A DNA stretch of 64,000 bases from NCBI RefSeq assembly GCF_002813755.1, contig NZ_CP018061.1, forward strand, positions 1,044,001-1,108,000. The letters are read 5' to 3'. Below are positions 1-9,639 of this stretch, piece after piece; within the stretch, counting starts at the first letter, position 1; the number at the start of each line of letters is the position of its first letter. The translations under genes and the position numbers were made by a program. The notes under the pieces are model-generated. The model made no database searches and was not told the origin of the DNA. It worked only from the letters and a program-made list of their open reading frames with translations. The stretch comes from Enterococcus mundtii (GTDB lineage: Bacteria > Bacillota > Bacilli > Lactobacillales > Enterococcaceae).

Positions 1-1820
1 AAGGGGAAGCAATTGCTTGGCATTTGGCTTATTTATTAGGTTTGGATCTCAACGATAAGAATCGTGTTGTCTTCAATGAAATCACCAAGGATGCAGTCAA
101 AGCGGCATTTAAAGAGCCACGTACGATCGATGTGGATCTTGTCGATGCGCAACAAGCACGTCGAACGCTTGACCGTATCGTTGGTTATTCGATTAGTCCG
201 ATCTTATGGCGTAAAGTAAAAAAAGGCTTGAGTGCTGGTCGAGTCCAGTCGATCGCATTGAAGATCATCATTGAACGCGAAAAAGAGATCCGTGATTTTA
301 CGCCGGAAGAGTATTGGAGTATTGACGGAAACTTTAAGAAAGAACGTAAGAAGTTCAAAGCAAACTTTTGGGGAGTCGATGGCAAAAAGAAAAAATTGTC
401 CGATGCCGAAACTGTCAAAGAAGTGACTGACCGGATCACTGGTAAAGAGTTTGCAGTAACAAAAGTCGAAAAGAAGGAACGCAAGCGAAATCCTGCGAAC
501 CCATTCACGACAAGTAGTTTGCAACAAGAAGCCGCTCGTAAATTGAATTTCAGAACACGTAAAACCATGATGGTGGCGCAACAGTTGTATGAAGGAATCT
601 CACTTGGCAAACAAGGCACGATCGGGTTGATCACGTATATGCGTACCGATTCTACACGGATCGCCGATACTGCTAAAGCCGAAGTCGCAACGTTCATCGA
701 AGAAACATACGGAAAAGAATTCTCCAGTCATTCGGAACGTAAAGCAACGAACTCTAAAGGGGCACAAGATGCCCATGAAGCAGTGCGTCCAACCAGTGCA
801 TTACGTACACCAGATGAGTTGAAACAATACTTGGATAAAGACCAATTGAAATTATATACATTGATTTGGTCACGATTTGTTGCAAGTCAAATGACACCAG
901 CTGTATTGGATACGATGAAAGTCACGTTGGAACAAAATGATGTAAGGTTCATTGCGAATGGCTCAAAAATCAAATTCAAAGGGTTCATGCAAGTGTATGT
1001 TGAAGGCCGCGATGATGGGAAAGAAGACAAAGAAAACATTTTGCCAGAGTTAGCAGAAGGCGATACGGTACAATCTGTCGATATCGAACCGAAACAACAT
1101 TTCACACAACCGCCTGCACGTTATAGTGAAGCGACATTGATCCGTGCATTGGAAGAAAACGGAGTAGGTCGTCCCTCGACTTATGCGCCAACGTTAGATA
1201 CGATCCAACGACGATATTATGTGAAGTTGACACAAAAACGTTTTGAACCAACCGAATTAGGTGAGATCGTCAATTCGTTGATCTGTGAGTTCTTCCCACA
1301 AATCGTAGATATCCATTTTACAGCTGAAATGGAAGATGACTTGGATAAAGTCGAAGAAGGAAAAGAAGAATGGATCGAAGTCGTCGATCGTTTTTATAAA
1401 CCATTTGAAAAAGAATTATCGAATGCCGAAGAAAAAATCGAGAAAATCCAGATCAAAGATGAACCAGCTGGTTTTGATTGTGATTTGTGTGGGCATCCGA
1501 TGGTGATAAAATTAGGGAAGTATGGTAAATTCTATGCATGTAGTAATTTTCCAGATTGCCGAAACACCAAACCAATCGTCAAGGAAATCGGCGTCACTTG
1601 TCCCGTGTGTCATGAAGGACAAGTCATCGAACGTAAATCTAAGAAAAATCGTCTATTCTATGGCTGCTCTCGTTTCCCAGAATGTGAATTCACCTCTTGG
1701 GAAAAACCAATCGGCAGAAATTGTCCGAAATGTGACCATTATTTGGTCGAGAAAAAAGTCAAAGGCGGCAAACAAGTGGTTTGTACGAATGGCGATTACG
1801 AAGAAGATGTTCAAAAATAA
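1..1820 (+). CDS. topA: DNA topoisomerase I, 5'-truncated by window edge
   Basis: Type IA topoisomerase that relaxes negative supercoils by cutting one strand. The reading frame is open from base 3 and begins inside the TOPRIM motif ([15 protein letters not shown]), so the true start lies before the window. The active-site tyrosine is in [11 protein letters not shown] (codon 636-638). Three C-terminal zinc-ribbon repeats follow: CDLCGHP...CSNFPDC, CPVCHEG...CSRFPEC, and a degenerate third that begins CPKCDHY but keeps only one distal cysteine. The stop is 22 bases before trmFO, with which it probably forms an operon. Identification is firm; only the missing N-terminus is unseen. Confidence 0.97.
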   Translation, partial: GEAIAWHLAYLLGLDLNDKNRVVFNEITKDAVKAAFKEPRTIDVDLVDAQQARRTLDRIVGYSISPILWRKVKKGLSAGRVQSIALKIIIEREKEIRDFTPEEYWSIDGNFKKERKKFKANFWGVDGKKKKLSDAETVKEVTDRITGKEFAVTKVEKKERKRNPANPFTTSSLQQEAARKLNFRTRKTMMVAQQLYEGISLGKQGTIGLITYMRTDSTRIADTAKAEVATFIEETYGKEFSSHSERKATNSKGAQDAHEAVRPTSALRTPDELKQYLDKDQLKLYTLIWSRFVASQMTPAVLDTMKVTLEQNDVRFIANGSKIKFKGFMQVYVEGRDDGKEDKENILPELAEGDTVQSVDIEPKQHFTQPPARYSEATLIRALEENGVGRPSTYAPTLDTIQRRYYVKLTQKRFEPTELGEIVNSLICEFFPQIVDIHFTAEMEDDLDKVEEGKEEWIEVVDRFYKPFEKELSNAEEKIEKIQIKDEPAGFDCDLCGHPMVIKLGKYGKFYACSNFPDCRNTKPIVKEIGVTCPVCHEGQVIERKSKKNRLFYGCSRFPECEFTSWEKPIGRNCPKCDHYLVEKKVKGGKQVVCTNGDYEEDVQK

Positions 1821-1842
1821 AGAAATGAGAAGAGGTTTTTAG

Positions 1843-3168
1843 TTGAAAATCGTCAATGTAGTAGGTGCAGGTCTAGCTGGAAGCGAAGCAGCCTGGCAAA
1901 TCGCTCAAGCGGGTGTACCTGTAAAGTTATATGAAATGAGACCAGTTAAGAAGACAGAAGCGCATCATACAGATAATTTTGCTGAATTAGTCTGTTCCAA
2001 TTCTCTTAGAGGGAATAGTCTTGCGAACGCAGTTGGTTTATTGAAAGAAGAAATGCGTCGCTTAGATTCAGTGATCATCCATTCAGCAGATGAAACAGCT
2101 GTACCTGCAGGCGGTGCCTTAGCAGTGGACCGCGATTCATTTTCTGAAACCATCACTCGTAAGGTCAAAGAGCATCCTTTAGTCACAGTAGTGAATGAAG
2201 AAATCACTGAGATACCAGAAGGAATCACGGTGATAGCGACAGGACCTCTGACTTCTCATCCTTTAGCAGAAAGCATCAAAGCATTCAATGGCTCAGACGG
2301 TTTCTATTTCTACGATGCTGCGGCACCGATCGTCGACAAATCCACGATCGATATGGACAAGGTGTATTTAAAATCACGTTATGACAAAGGCGAGGCAGCT
2401 TACTTAAACTGTCCGATGACCGAAGAAGAATTTAAAGCTTTCCATGAAGCCTTGGTCAATGCGGAAGTTGCTGAATTGAAATCTTTTGAAAAAGAAAAAT
2501 ATTTTGAAGGTTGTATGCCAATCGAAGTAATGGCGCAACGTGGCTTTAAGACAATGCTATTCGGCCCAATGAAACCAGTCGGCCTAGAAGATCCTAAAAC
2601 AGGAAAAAGACCTTATGCAGTCATCCAGTTAAGACAAGATAATGCAGCCGCTTCTCTTTATAATATCGTTGGGTTCCAGACGCATTTAAAATGGGGCGAA
2701 CAAAAGCGCGTGTTCCGCATGATCCCAGGATTAGAAAATGCAGAATTTGTCCGCTATGGTGTAATGCATCGCAACAGTTTCATGAATTCACCAGAACTCT
2801 TGAAGCCAACTTATCAATCGACTAAACGCGAAGATCTATTTTTTGCAGGACAAATGACGGGTGTAGAGGGGTATGTTGAAAGTGCGGCAAGTGGTTTGCT
2901 TGCAGGGATCAACGCTGCTCGCTTAGCGAAAGAATTGGAACCTGTGACGTTGCCACAAGAAACAGCCATGGGAAGTATGGCCTACTACATCACACATGCG
3001 GAAGGCAAACATTTCCAACCAATGAATGCAAACTACGGATTATTCCCAGAATTACCTGAACGAATCCGTGATAAAAAATCTCGGTATGAAGCAATTGCAC
3101 AACGTGCCTTAGCAGCCAATGAAAAAGTGAAGCAAGAAGTCTTGAATAAAGAATTTGCTTCTCGTTAA
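1843..3168 (+). CDS. trmFO: tRNA (uracil-5-)-methyltransferase TrmFO, folate/FAD-dependent
   Basis: Forms m5U54 in the tRNA T-loop using methylenetetrahydrofolate and FADH2. The N-terminal FAD-binding motif [14 protein letters not shown] lies at residues 8-21. The conserved cysteine is in [10 protein letters not shown] (Cys51), and a second conserved Cys is in [13 protein letters not shown]. Length is 441 aa, normal for the family. The start is TTG at 1843, preceded by AGAAGAGG; no ATG gives the conserved KIVNVVGAG start. It follows topA directly and ends at a hairpin terminator, so xerC downstream appears to have its own promoter. Confidence 0.96.
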   Translation: MKIVNVVGAGLAGSEAAWQIAQAGVPVKLYEMRPVKKTEAHHTDNFAELVCSNSLRGNSLANAVGLLKEEMRRLDSVIIHSADETAVPAGGALAVDRDSFSETITRKVKEHPLVTVVNEEITEIPEGITVIATGPLTSHPLAESIKAFNGSDGFYFYDAAAPIVDKSTIDMDKVYLKSRYDKGEAAYLNCPMTEEEFKAFHEALVNAEVAELKSFEKEKYFEGCMPIEVMAQRGFKTMLFGPMKPVGLEDPKTGKRPYAVIQLRQDNAAASLYNIVGFQTHLKWGEQKRVFRMIPGLENAEFVRYGVMHRNSFMNSPELLKPTYQSTKREDLFFAGQMTGVEGYVESAASGLLAGINAARLAKELEPVTLPQETAMGSMAYYITHAEGKHFQPMNANYGLFPELPERIRDKKSRYEAIAQRALAANEKVKQEVLNKEFASR

Positions 3169-3180
3169 ATGGATGTTATG

Positions 3181-3240
3181 TAATAAGTCGAAGTGTCTCA
3201 GGATGGTGTTTGCCATTTTTGAGTACTTCGGCTTATTTCT
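3181..3240 (+). terminator. Rho-independent terminator after trmFO
   Basis: A long imperfect stem pairs 3182-3200 with 3219-3237 (AATAAGtCGAAGT against ACTTCGgCTTATT). It separates the topA-trmFO unit from xerC-hslVU-codY. The U tract is short. Confidence 0.7.
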
Positions 3241-3380
3241 CGGTTATTGACTGAACTCATGCCAATTTATATAATAACTATGGTTTTTTTATGTTGATTC
3301 TGGACAGCTCATCCCTTAATTGTCAAGCAAACGAATTGAATTGTGAACAAACTTAGAAATATTAGTTAAATTCTGACAAT

Positions 3381-3408
3381 TTGTTTGTTTTTTCTCTGGG
3401 GCTATGCT
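3381..3408 (+). promoter_or_regulatory. Candidate xerC-hslVU-codY promoter
   Basis: TTGTTT at 3381-3386 and TATGCT at 3403-3408 are 16 bp apart and lie 38 bp before the xerC start. The sequence at 3367-3381 (taaattCTGacaatt) matches the CodY box consensus AATTTTCWGAAAATT at 11 of 15 positions and abuts the -35, which would fit CodY feedback on its own operon. This is inference from motif matching only. Confidence 0.4.
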
Positions 3409-3445
3409 AAATTTATTTTGGGATCTAAAGGTAGGTGTAAAAAGA

Positions 3446-4342
3446 ATGAAGCCAACTTTACAAGAAGATTTTTTGCGTTATTTAATCATAGAGCGTGGGT
3501 ATTCAGAAAAAACCAAATCTGCCTATGAAGAAGATATCAATGATTTTCAACGATTCTTGGCGGAATCGGGGGAATCTGATCTACTGAAAGTCAGCTATTT
3601 GGATGTACGAGTTTATCTAAGTTATCTATCTGATAAGTCGTACAGTCGAAATTCGGTGAGTCGGAAAATTGCGAGTTTACGCTCATTTTATCAATACCTT
3701 CTTCGTGAAGAAAAAATTGCTGAAAATCCATTTTCGTATGTTCATTTGAAGAAAAAAAATGTTAAACTTCCTCGTTTTTTTTATGAGAATGAGATGCAAA
3801 GCTTATTTGAAAGTGTGACAGGGGATAGTCCTTTAGCATTAAGAGATCGAGCATTATTAGAAGTACTATATGGATCAGGTATCCGTTTGAGTGAATGTAG
3901 CCAATTGACGATGTCTGCCATCGATTTTGGCTCAGAGGTGATGTTGATCCATGGAAAAGGAAATAAAGAACGCTATGCGCCGTTGGGTTCATTTGCGCAA
4001 GATGCTTTGCAAGAGTATTTTGCCAAAGGGCGCAGCGTCTTAATGACGAAATACCATAAGTCACATGACTATGTCTTCGTGAATCATCATGGAGAACCAA
4101 TCACACCTACTGGGATCGAGTATGTATTAAATCAAATCATTAAAAAGAGTAGTTTGGATAGTGATATCCATCCTCACATGTTACGTCATACTTTTGCGAC
4201 GCACTTATTGAATAATGGTGCCGATATGCGTACAGTGCAAGAACTTTTAGGTCATGCAAATTTATCAACGACTCAAATCTATGCGCATGTCACAAAAGAA
4301 AGCTTACAAAAAAATTATCGCTCTTTCCATCCACGAGCGTGA
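3446..4342 (+). CDS. xerC: Tyrosine recombinase XerC/CodV-type
   Basis: Site-specific recombinase that resolves chromosome dimers. From the start at 3446 the catalytic set is visible: Arg147 (YGSGIRLSE), Lys171 (HGKGNKER), His244 and Arg247 (HPHMLRHTF), His270 (LGHANLS) and nucleophile Tyr279 (TTQIYAHV). Length is 298 aa, as expected. The ATG at 3446 is chosen over the upstream ATG at 3404 because it has AAAGGTAGG before it and matches the family N-terminus. It is the first gene of xerC-hslV-hslU-codY, an order well known in Firmicutes. Confidence 0.95.
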   Translation: MKPTLQEDFLRYLIIERGYSEKTKSAYEEDINDFQRFLAESGESDLLKVSYLDVRVYLSYLSDKSYSRNSVSRKIASLRSFYQYLLREEKIAENPFSYVHLKKKNVKLPRFFYENEMQSLFESVTGDSPLALRDRALLEVLYGSGIRLSECSQLTMSAIDFGSEVMLIHGKGNKERYAPLGSFAQDALQEYFAKGRSVLMTKYHKSHDYVFVNHHGEPITPTGIEYVLNQIIKKSSLDSDIHPHMLRHTFATHLLNNGADMRTVQELLGHANLSTTQIYAHVTKESLQKNYRSFHPRA

Positions 4343-4366
4343 TCACATTATTAGGAGGAAATATCT

Positions 4367-4915
4367 ATGGTAGAATCACAGTTTCATTCAACAACCATTT
4401 GTGCAGTTGAAAAAAACGGGAAATTCGCGATGGCAGGTGATGGCCAAGTAACGATGGGCGAATCTGTCGTGATGAAGGGCAGTGCGAGAAAAGTACGTCG
4501 CATCTACAACGATGAAGTAGTCGTTGGCTTTGCAGGAAGCGTTGCTGACGCGTTTACTTTAGAAGAAAAATTTGAAGGTAAGCTAAATGAATACAACGGA
4601 AATCTCCAACGAGCAGCTGTTGAATTAGCCCAAGAATGGCGTACACAACAGTCGATGCAAAAGCTAGAAGCGATGTTGATCGTGATGAATGACAAAGAAA
4701 TGTTACTCGTTTCTGGTACAGGTGAAGTGATTACACCGGATGATGGGATCTTAGCCATTGGTTCTGGTGGAAACTTTGCGTTAGCTGCCGCACGAGCAAT
4801 GAAAAACTATGCACAAAATGAGATGAGTGCAAAAGAGATTGCTGAAAATGCGTTGAATATTGCAGCAGACATCTGCGTCTTTACAAATCACAACATTATT
4901 GTAGAAGAATTATAG
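4367..4915 (+). CDS. hslV: ATP-dependent protease peptidase subunit HslV (ClpQ)
   Basis: Peptidase ring of the cytoplasmic HslUV protease. The N-terminal threonine nucleophile is in [20 protein letters not shown], with Thr9 as the probable mature N-terminus after removal of a short propeptide. Length is 182 aa. A good TTAGGAGGA ribosome site precedes the ATG. Two bases separate its stop from the hslU ribosome-binding region, so the two are translationally close. Bacillus homologues use serine here; this protein has threonine. Confidence 0.96.
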   Translation: MVESQFHSTTICAVEKNGKFAMAGDGQVTMGESVVMKGSARKVRRIYNDEVVVGFAGSVADAFTLEEKFEGKLNEYNGNLQRAAVELAQEWRTQQSMQKLEAMLIVMNDKEMLLVSGTGEVITPDDGILAIGSGGNFALAAARAMKNYAQNEMSAKEIAENALNIAADICVFTNHNIIVEEL

Positions 4916-4926
4916 AGGTGAATGAC

Positions 4927-6324
4927 ATGTATGAATTAAAACAAACACCAAAACAAATCGTCAGTGAATTAGATCAATATATCATTGGCCAACAAGCAGC
5001 AAAAAAATCAGTGGCAGTTGCCCTTAGAAATCGTTATCGACGTCTTCAATTAGATGAAAAGATGCAACAAGATATCACACCTAAAAATATGTTGATGATC
5101 GGGCCAACTGGGGTCGGTAAAACAGAGATCGCTCGTCGTCTGGCAAAAATCGTCAACGCACCTTTTGTTAAGGTTGAAGCAACGAAGTTTACTGAAGTTG
5201 GTTACGTGGGACGTGACGTAGAATCGATGGTTCGTGATCTTGTCGAAAATGCGATCCAGATCGTTGAAAAAGATCAGTATCTTCGTGTTCGCCCACAAGC
5301 CAAGAAAAATGCGGAAAAACAATTAGTGAAGATCCTTGTACCAGGTATCAAAAAAGAACAAAAACAATCAAACAACCAGTTTGAGCAAATGATGAATATG
5401 TTCAATGCTTCGCAACAACCGGCAGAAACACAAGAAGAAGTCACAGAAGAGATTCGAGTGAATCGTCGCACGGTGTTAGAGCAATTGCAAAAAGGCTTGC
5501 TTGACAACCGAGAAGTGACGATCGAAGTCCAAGATCAAAAAAAACCAGCACCGATGATGAACAATGGACTGGAACAAATGGGGATCGATTTGAACGAAAC
5601 ACTTGGTGCGTTGACGCCGAAGAAAAAAATCGAACGAACAGTGACCGTCAAAGAAGCCTTAGAATTATTGATCAAAGAAGAATCAGCAAAATTAGTCAAT
5701 GATGCGGATATCCATAGTGAAGCGATCAAATTGGCTGAATCAAGCGGGATCATTTTTATTGATGAAATCGATAAAATCACTTCTAAATCGCAACAATCTG
5801 GGGAAGTATCAAGAGAAGGTGTCCAAAGAGATATCTTGCCGATCGTTGAAGGTTCACAAGTCAATACGAAATACGGTACCTTACAAACAGACCACATTTT
5901 ATTTATCGCTTCAGGAGCGTTCCACTTATCAAAACCAAGCGATTTGATTCCTGAATTACAAGGTCGTTTCCCAATCCGTGTTGAGTTAGATGACTTAACT
6001 GCTGAGGACTTTGTCAAGATCTTGACTGAACCAAACAATGCGTTAGTCAAACAATATATTGCCTTGATTGGTACTGAAAATGTGACTGTCACGTTTACTA
6101 AAGAAGCAATCGAACGGATTGCCCAAATCGCTTATGATGTGAATCGTGATACCGATAATATCGGTGCACGACGTTTACACACGATATTAGAGAAATTGTT
6201 GGAAGACTTGTTATTCGAAGCGCCAGAAATGCAAATGGGAGAAATTACCATTACAGAAGCCTATGTCAATGATAAATTAGGATCAATTGCGGCAAATGAA
6301 GATCTAAGTCGCTATATATTATAA
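4927..6324 (+). CDS. hslU: HslU ATPase subunit (ClpY)
   Basis: AAA+ unfoldase that feeds substrates to HslV. Walker A GPTGVGKT lies at residues 59-66, Walker B in [12 protein letters not shown], and the C-terminal sensor region is [17 protein letters not shown]. The C-terminus ends in RYIL, the tail that docks into HslV in this family. I chose ATG 4927 over GTG 4918 because the GAGGTG ribosome site at 4915-4920 overlaps that GTG. Length 465 aa is normal. Confidence 0.95.
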   Translation: MYELKQTPKQIVSELDQYIIGQQAAKKSVAVALRNRYRRLQLDEKMQQDITPKNMLMIGPTGVGKTEIARRLAKIVNAPFVKVEATKFTEVGYVGRDVESMVRDLVENAIQIVEKDQYLRVRPQAKKNAEKQLVKILVPGIKKEQKQSNNQFEQMMNMFNASQQPAETQEEVTEEIRVNRRTVLEQLQKGLLDNREVTIEVQDQKKPAPMMNNGLEQMGIDLNETLGALTPKKKIERTVTVKEALELLIKEESAKLVNDADIHSEAIKLAESSGIIFIDEIDKITSKSQQSGEVSREGVQRDILPIVEGSQVNTKYGTLQTDHILFIASGAFHLSKPSDLIPELQGRFPIRVELDDLTAEDFVKILTEPNNALVKQYIALIGTENVTVTFTKEAIERIAQIAYDVNRDTDNIGARRLHTILEKLLEDLLFEAPEMQMGEITITEAYVNDKLGSIAANEDLSRYIL

Positions 6325-6339
6325 AATCGGAGGAAAAAA

Positions 6340-7131
6340 ATGACGGATTTGTTGACGAACACTCGAAAGATAAACAAATTATTGCAACAAAAAAATACGT
6401 TTGATATGCAGGCGGATTTACCTTACGATAAAATGGCGGTCACTTTAGGTGCTGTTTTAGACAGCAATACGTATATCATTGGCAGTGAAGGGGTTTTACT
6501 TGGTTATAATGAACGGCACGATGTGAACAATGATCGTGTGAAAACAATGTTTGTGCAAAAACAATTTCCTGATGCCTACACAGAAACAGTCGATATGATC
6601 ACGAAAACAGAATCCAATATCCCAATCACAAGCGATATGACGGCATTTCCATTTGAAAGTCGCGAAAAATATCCTTTTGGATTGACGACAGTAGTGCCGA
6701 TCTTTGGCGCAGGTGAACGCTTAGGAACGATCATTTTAGCAAGAATGGAACAAGCCTTTAACGATGAAGACCTTGTTTTAGCAGAATACGGCGCGACAGT
6801 AGTAGGGATGCAGATCCTTTATCAAAAATCACGAGATATCGAAGCGGACGTTCGTAGTACGACCGCTGTCCAAATGGCGATCAATACGTTGTCATACAGT
6901 GAATTAAAAGCAGTTCAAGCCATTTTTGATGCTTTAGAAGGTAATGAAGGCCGATTGACTGCCTCAAATATTGCGGACAAGATCGGTATTACTCGTTCGG
7001 TCATCGTAAATGCCTTACGTAAACTAGAATCAGCTGGAATCATTGAATCCCGCTCTCTAGGAATGAAAGGCACGTATTTAAAAGTATTGAATGCTCGTTT
7101 TAAAGATGAGCTGACGAAGCATAGTTATTAA
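6340..7131 (+). CDS. codY: GTP/branched-chain amino acid-sensing repressor CodY
   Basis: Global regulator of amino-acid and stationary-phase genes. The N-terminal GAF-type ligand domain covers about residues 1-155, and the C-terminal winged helix contains ASNIADKIGITRSVIVNALR. Length 263 aa is normal. GGAGG lies before the ATG, 15 bases after hslU. No terminator is visible between codY and the next gene, so read-through into the mutarotase-like gene is possible. Confidence 0.96.
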   Translation: MTDLLTNTRKINKLLQQKNTFDMQADLPYDKMAVTLGAVLDSNTYIIGSEGVLLGYNERHDVNNDRVKTMFVQKQFPDAYTETVDMITKTESNIPITSDMTAFPFESREKYPFGLTTVVPIFGAGERLGTIILARMEQAFNDEDLVLAEYGATVVGMQILYQKSRDIEADVRSTTAVQMAINTLSYSELKAVQAIFDALEGNEGRLTASNIADKIGITRSVIVNALRKLESAGIIESRSLGMKGTYLKVLNARFKDELTKHSY

Positions 7132-7197
7132 AAGGAAGATTTTTCAGAGGCTTGCTACTCGAAGAAGTGAATGTCTGAGAAAAGATGGAGGATGACG

Positions 7198-8073
7198 ATG
7201 ACTGTTATTATTCAAAATGATCAGCTGATTGCTGAAATTTCCGAACATGGAGCAGAATTGATCAGTTTGAAATCAAAAGAACATGATCTAGAATATATTT
7301 GGCAAGGCGATCCTAAGTATTGGGGAAGACATGCCCCCGTTCTTTTCCCTATTGTTGGACGTTTGAAAAACGATCAATATGTGTACCAAGGAAAAACGTA
7401 TTCAATGGGTCAACATGGTTTTGCTCGTGATATGGATTTTGAAGTGGTGGAGCACGAACAAGAACGTGCGAAGTTTGTCCTAAAAAGTACCCCTGAAACA
7501 AAAGAGAATTATCCGTTTGATTTTGAATTGGTACTTGTTTATGAATTAGGGGGAGACGGGATCACTGTTCATTATCAAGTTGAAAATATTGGGGAAGAAG
7601 AGATGTATTTCTCGATTGGCGGTCATCCAGCATTCAATGTGCCATTAGAAGAAGGTTTAACTTTTGAAGACTTTTATTTGGCTTTCTCTCCTAGAAAATC
7701 ACGTTTGCGTTTACCATTAGCTGGACCGTTCATCGACATGGAACAAAAAACGATTGGACAAACGAATACCAACCTTGCGTTATTTCGGGAGCTGTTTGAC
7801 CAAGATGCGTTAGTATTTGAAACAAGAGGTTTGAATGCTTACAGTATCCGTAGTGAAAAGTCTAGTCACAGTGTCACCCTCAGTTACAAAGATATGCCTT
7901 ACGTTGGGATATGGTCGCCATATCCTAAAGAAGCACCATTTGTTTGTATTGAGCCGTGGTTTGGAATCGCAGATACTGTTGATAGTAATGGGCAGTTGAA
8001 CGAAAAGGCAGGAATCAATCAATTAGGCGCTCACGAATTATTCAAGACGAAATATTCGATCACTGTCAAGTAA
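7198..8073 (+). CDS. Aldose 1-epimerase family protein (LacX-like)
   Basis: Galactose-mutarotase-fold protein that probably interconverts anomers of a sugar or sugar phosphate. Visible motifs are GRHAPVLFPIVGRL near residue 45, QHGFARDM, IGGHPAFNVP in the middle and VCIEPWFGIAD near the end, typical of the LacX-like subgroup. Length 291 aa. ATG 7198 is preferred because TGGAGG at 7186-7191 is well spaced from it; ATG 7192 and ATG 7171 are alternatives. Substrate cannot be told from sequence. Confidence 0.85.
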   Translation: MTVIIQNDQLIAEISEHGAELISLKSKEHDLEYIWQGDPKYWGRHAPVLFPIVGRLKNDQYVYQGKTYSMGQHGFARDMDFEVVEHEQERAKFVLKSTPETKENYPFDFELVLVYELGGDGITVHYQVENIGEEEMYFSIGGHPAFNVPLEEGLTFEDFYLAFSPRKSRLRLPLAGPFIDMEQKTIGQTNTNLALFRELFDQDALVFETRGLNAYSIRSEKSSHSVTLSYKDMPYVGIWSPYPKEAPFVCIEPWFGIADTVDSNGQLNEKAGINQLGAHELFKTKYSITVK

Positions 8074-8123
8074 ACACAAGTCGATTACATGTGTTTTCTT
8101 GATCTAGTTCGATGAAACAAACA

Positions 8124-8192
8124 TGCCTTCTGAACAAATGAACGAATTGTTGAGCAATCGATCAGTCATTTGTTTAGAAGGCATTGTTTTTT
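8124..8192 (+). terminator. Terminator with 18-bp stem after mutarotase-like gene
   Basis: The arms at 8124-8141 and 8166-8183 pair over 18 positions with one mismatch (tgccttctgaacaaatga against its complement) and a 24-base loop, followed by TTGTTTTTT. It closes the codY transcript on the plus strand and faces plsY on the minus strand. Confidence 0.85.
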
Positions 8193-8209
8193 ATCATTCA
8201 TCAAAAAGA

Positions 8210-8845
8210 TTATTTCTTTTTGCTACTATTCAAACCGAATGGGATTCGGCTTTCTGTTTTATTTTTGATGCGCTTAATATTGTCTTTATGACGGTAAAAA
8301 ATAAAAGCGGAGACACCACAAGCAATCAACGTCAAAAGTAAATTTGGTTCTGGTAAGATCGCTGGTGCAATGTATGGTAAGAAGATGGTGGATAAAGTGA
8401 TCAAGACCGCACTGATCATGCTCGTTAAGCTTACCATGCTCGTGCAGTATAAACTGATCACGAAAATTGCTGATGAATAAAGAAAGAACAGTGGATTGAA
8501 GCCTAATAACATACCGGCACTTGTCGCCACTGCTTTGCCACCTTTGAACTTAGCAAAGATCGGAAATGTATGTCCTAAGATCGCACAGACACCAAACCAT
8601 AGCGGATTGACAGAAGAGACATGGAAAATGACGGGTAAGGCAGTAGCTAATGTTCCCTTTAAGATGTCCATGAATAATACCACTGTTCCAGCGGTTTTAC
8701 CTAAAACACGAAATGTATTGGTCGTTCCCATATTTCCACTACCGTGTTCGCGGATGTCTTTTTTAAAAAAGATTTTACCAACCCATACTCCAGATGGAAT
8801 GGAACCCAAAAGATATGCTACAATAAACAATAAGATTATTTTCAT
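8210..8845 (-). CDS. plsY: Acyl-phosphate:glycerol-3-phosphate acyltransferase PlsY
   Basis: Integral membrane enzyme that makes lysophosphatidic acid, the first step of phospholipid synthesis. Family motifs are clear: [15 protein letters not shown] near residue 12, [18 protein letters not shown] at about 32-49, and [15 protein letters not shown] near residue 100. About five to six hydrophobic segments. Length 211 aa is normal. The classic neighbour in Firmicutes is parE-parC on the opposite strand, as here. Confidence 0.95.
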   Translation of the reverse strand: MKIILLFIVAYLLGSIPSGVWVGKIFFKKDIREHGSGNMGTTNTFRVLGKTAGTVVLFMDILKGTLATALPVIFHVSSVNPLWFGVCAILGHTFPIFAKFKGGKAVATSAGMLLGFNPLFFLYSSAIFVISLYCTSMVSLTSMISAVLITLSTIFLPYIAPAILPEPNLLLTLIACGVSAFIFYRHKDNIKRIKNKTESRIPFGLNSSKKK

Positions 8846-8942
8846 TTTTTAACCTCTTTCAAGTTGAAACTAATGTATATTTTAGCATGAAAGAATGCTT
8901 CAAACAATCGAAAAAATCGAACGATCGAAAGGAGTCATCCAC

Positions 8943-9368
8943 ATGTCATTTAAAAATCCAGAACAAGCGAATATCTTTCGCTATCTTCAAGAAGCAAAAA
9001 CGATCGCGGTCGTTGGTTTAAGTAATAAACCCGAACGGACAAGTTATCAGATCGCACAATTACTACAAGAACATGGCTATCGTATCATTCCAGTCAATCC
9101 GGTATTAGCAGGGGAAGAAGTATTGGGCGAAACCGTTGTCGCACAGTTGACAGATATCAATGAACCTATCGATATCGTGGATATTTTCCGCCGTAGTGAG
9201 TTTTTACCAGAAGTAGCGGTAGATTTTCTGAAAACAGATGCGAAAGTCTTCTGGGCACAGTTAGGCATTGAAAATGAAGAGGCTGCTGAAATGCTCCAAG
9301 CAGCTGGAAGAAATGATATCGTCATGGATCGCTGCATCAAGATCGAATTAGCAAAAATGGAACAATAA
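8943..9368 (+). CDS. CoA-binding domain protein (YccU family)
   Basis: Small Rossmann-type CoA-binding protein of unknown precise role. It shows AKTIAVVGLSNKPERTSYQIA near the N-terminus, the usual nucleotide-binding turn, and VFWAQLGIENEEAA later, typical of the YccU/CoA_binding_2 family. ATG 8943 is preferred over 8895 because GAAAGGAG lies just before it. Length 141 aa, as usual. It sits between plsY and parE. Confidence 0.88.
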   Translation: MSFKNPEQANIFRYLQEAKTIAVVGLSNKPERTSYQIAQLLQEHGYRIIPVNPVLAGEEVLGETVVAQLTDINEPIDIVDIFRRSEFLPEVAVDFLKTDAKVFWAQLGIENEEAAEMLQAAGRNDIVMDRCIKIELAKMEQ

Positions 9369-9639
9369 ACAACAGGAGTAACAGAAGCACATATCCTGAT
9401 ACTCAGTGCCACTTTTACTGGTAAATAGGTTAGCTGGGTGATGAAAAAATGTTTTGACCTGTTATCAAAAAAAGAGTAATTGATCGTTACCATGGGCATG
9501 CAGAGAGAGAAGAATGAAAAAAGGGGGAGAGTTGGTTGTTTCTTGTAATTCTGACCTTCCCTCTTTTTTTTTGAGGACTTTTCTAGTATGATAAGCGTGG
9601 TGCGGTTATATCGCAAGTATTATTGAAGGAGCGTTTGCC

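Noticed and set aside
1522..1842. 106-aa ORF in another frame of topA
   Set aside because: It is a shadow of the topA zinc-ribbon region, which is clearly coding in frame with the TOPRIM and tyrosine motifs.
8123..8341. 72-aa plus-strand ORF
   Set aside because: It covers the strong terminator at 8124-8192 and the 3' end of plsY on the other strand, and has no ribosome site.
9499..9575. Terminator before parE
   Set aside because: The purine-rich block at about 9518-9532 and CCCTCTTTTTTTTT at about 9559-9572 look paired at first sight but do not align into a stable stem.
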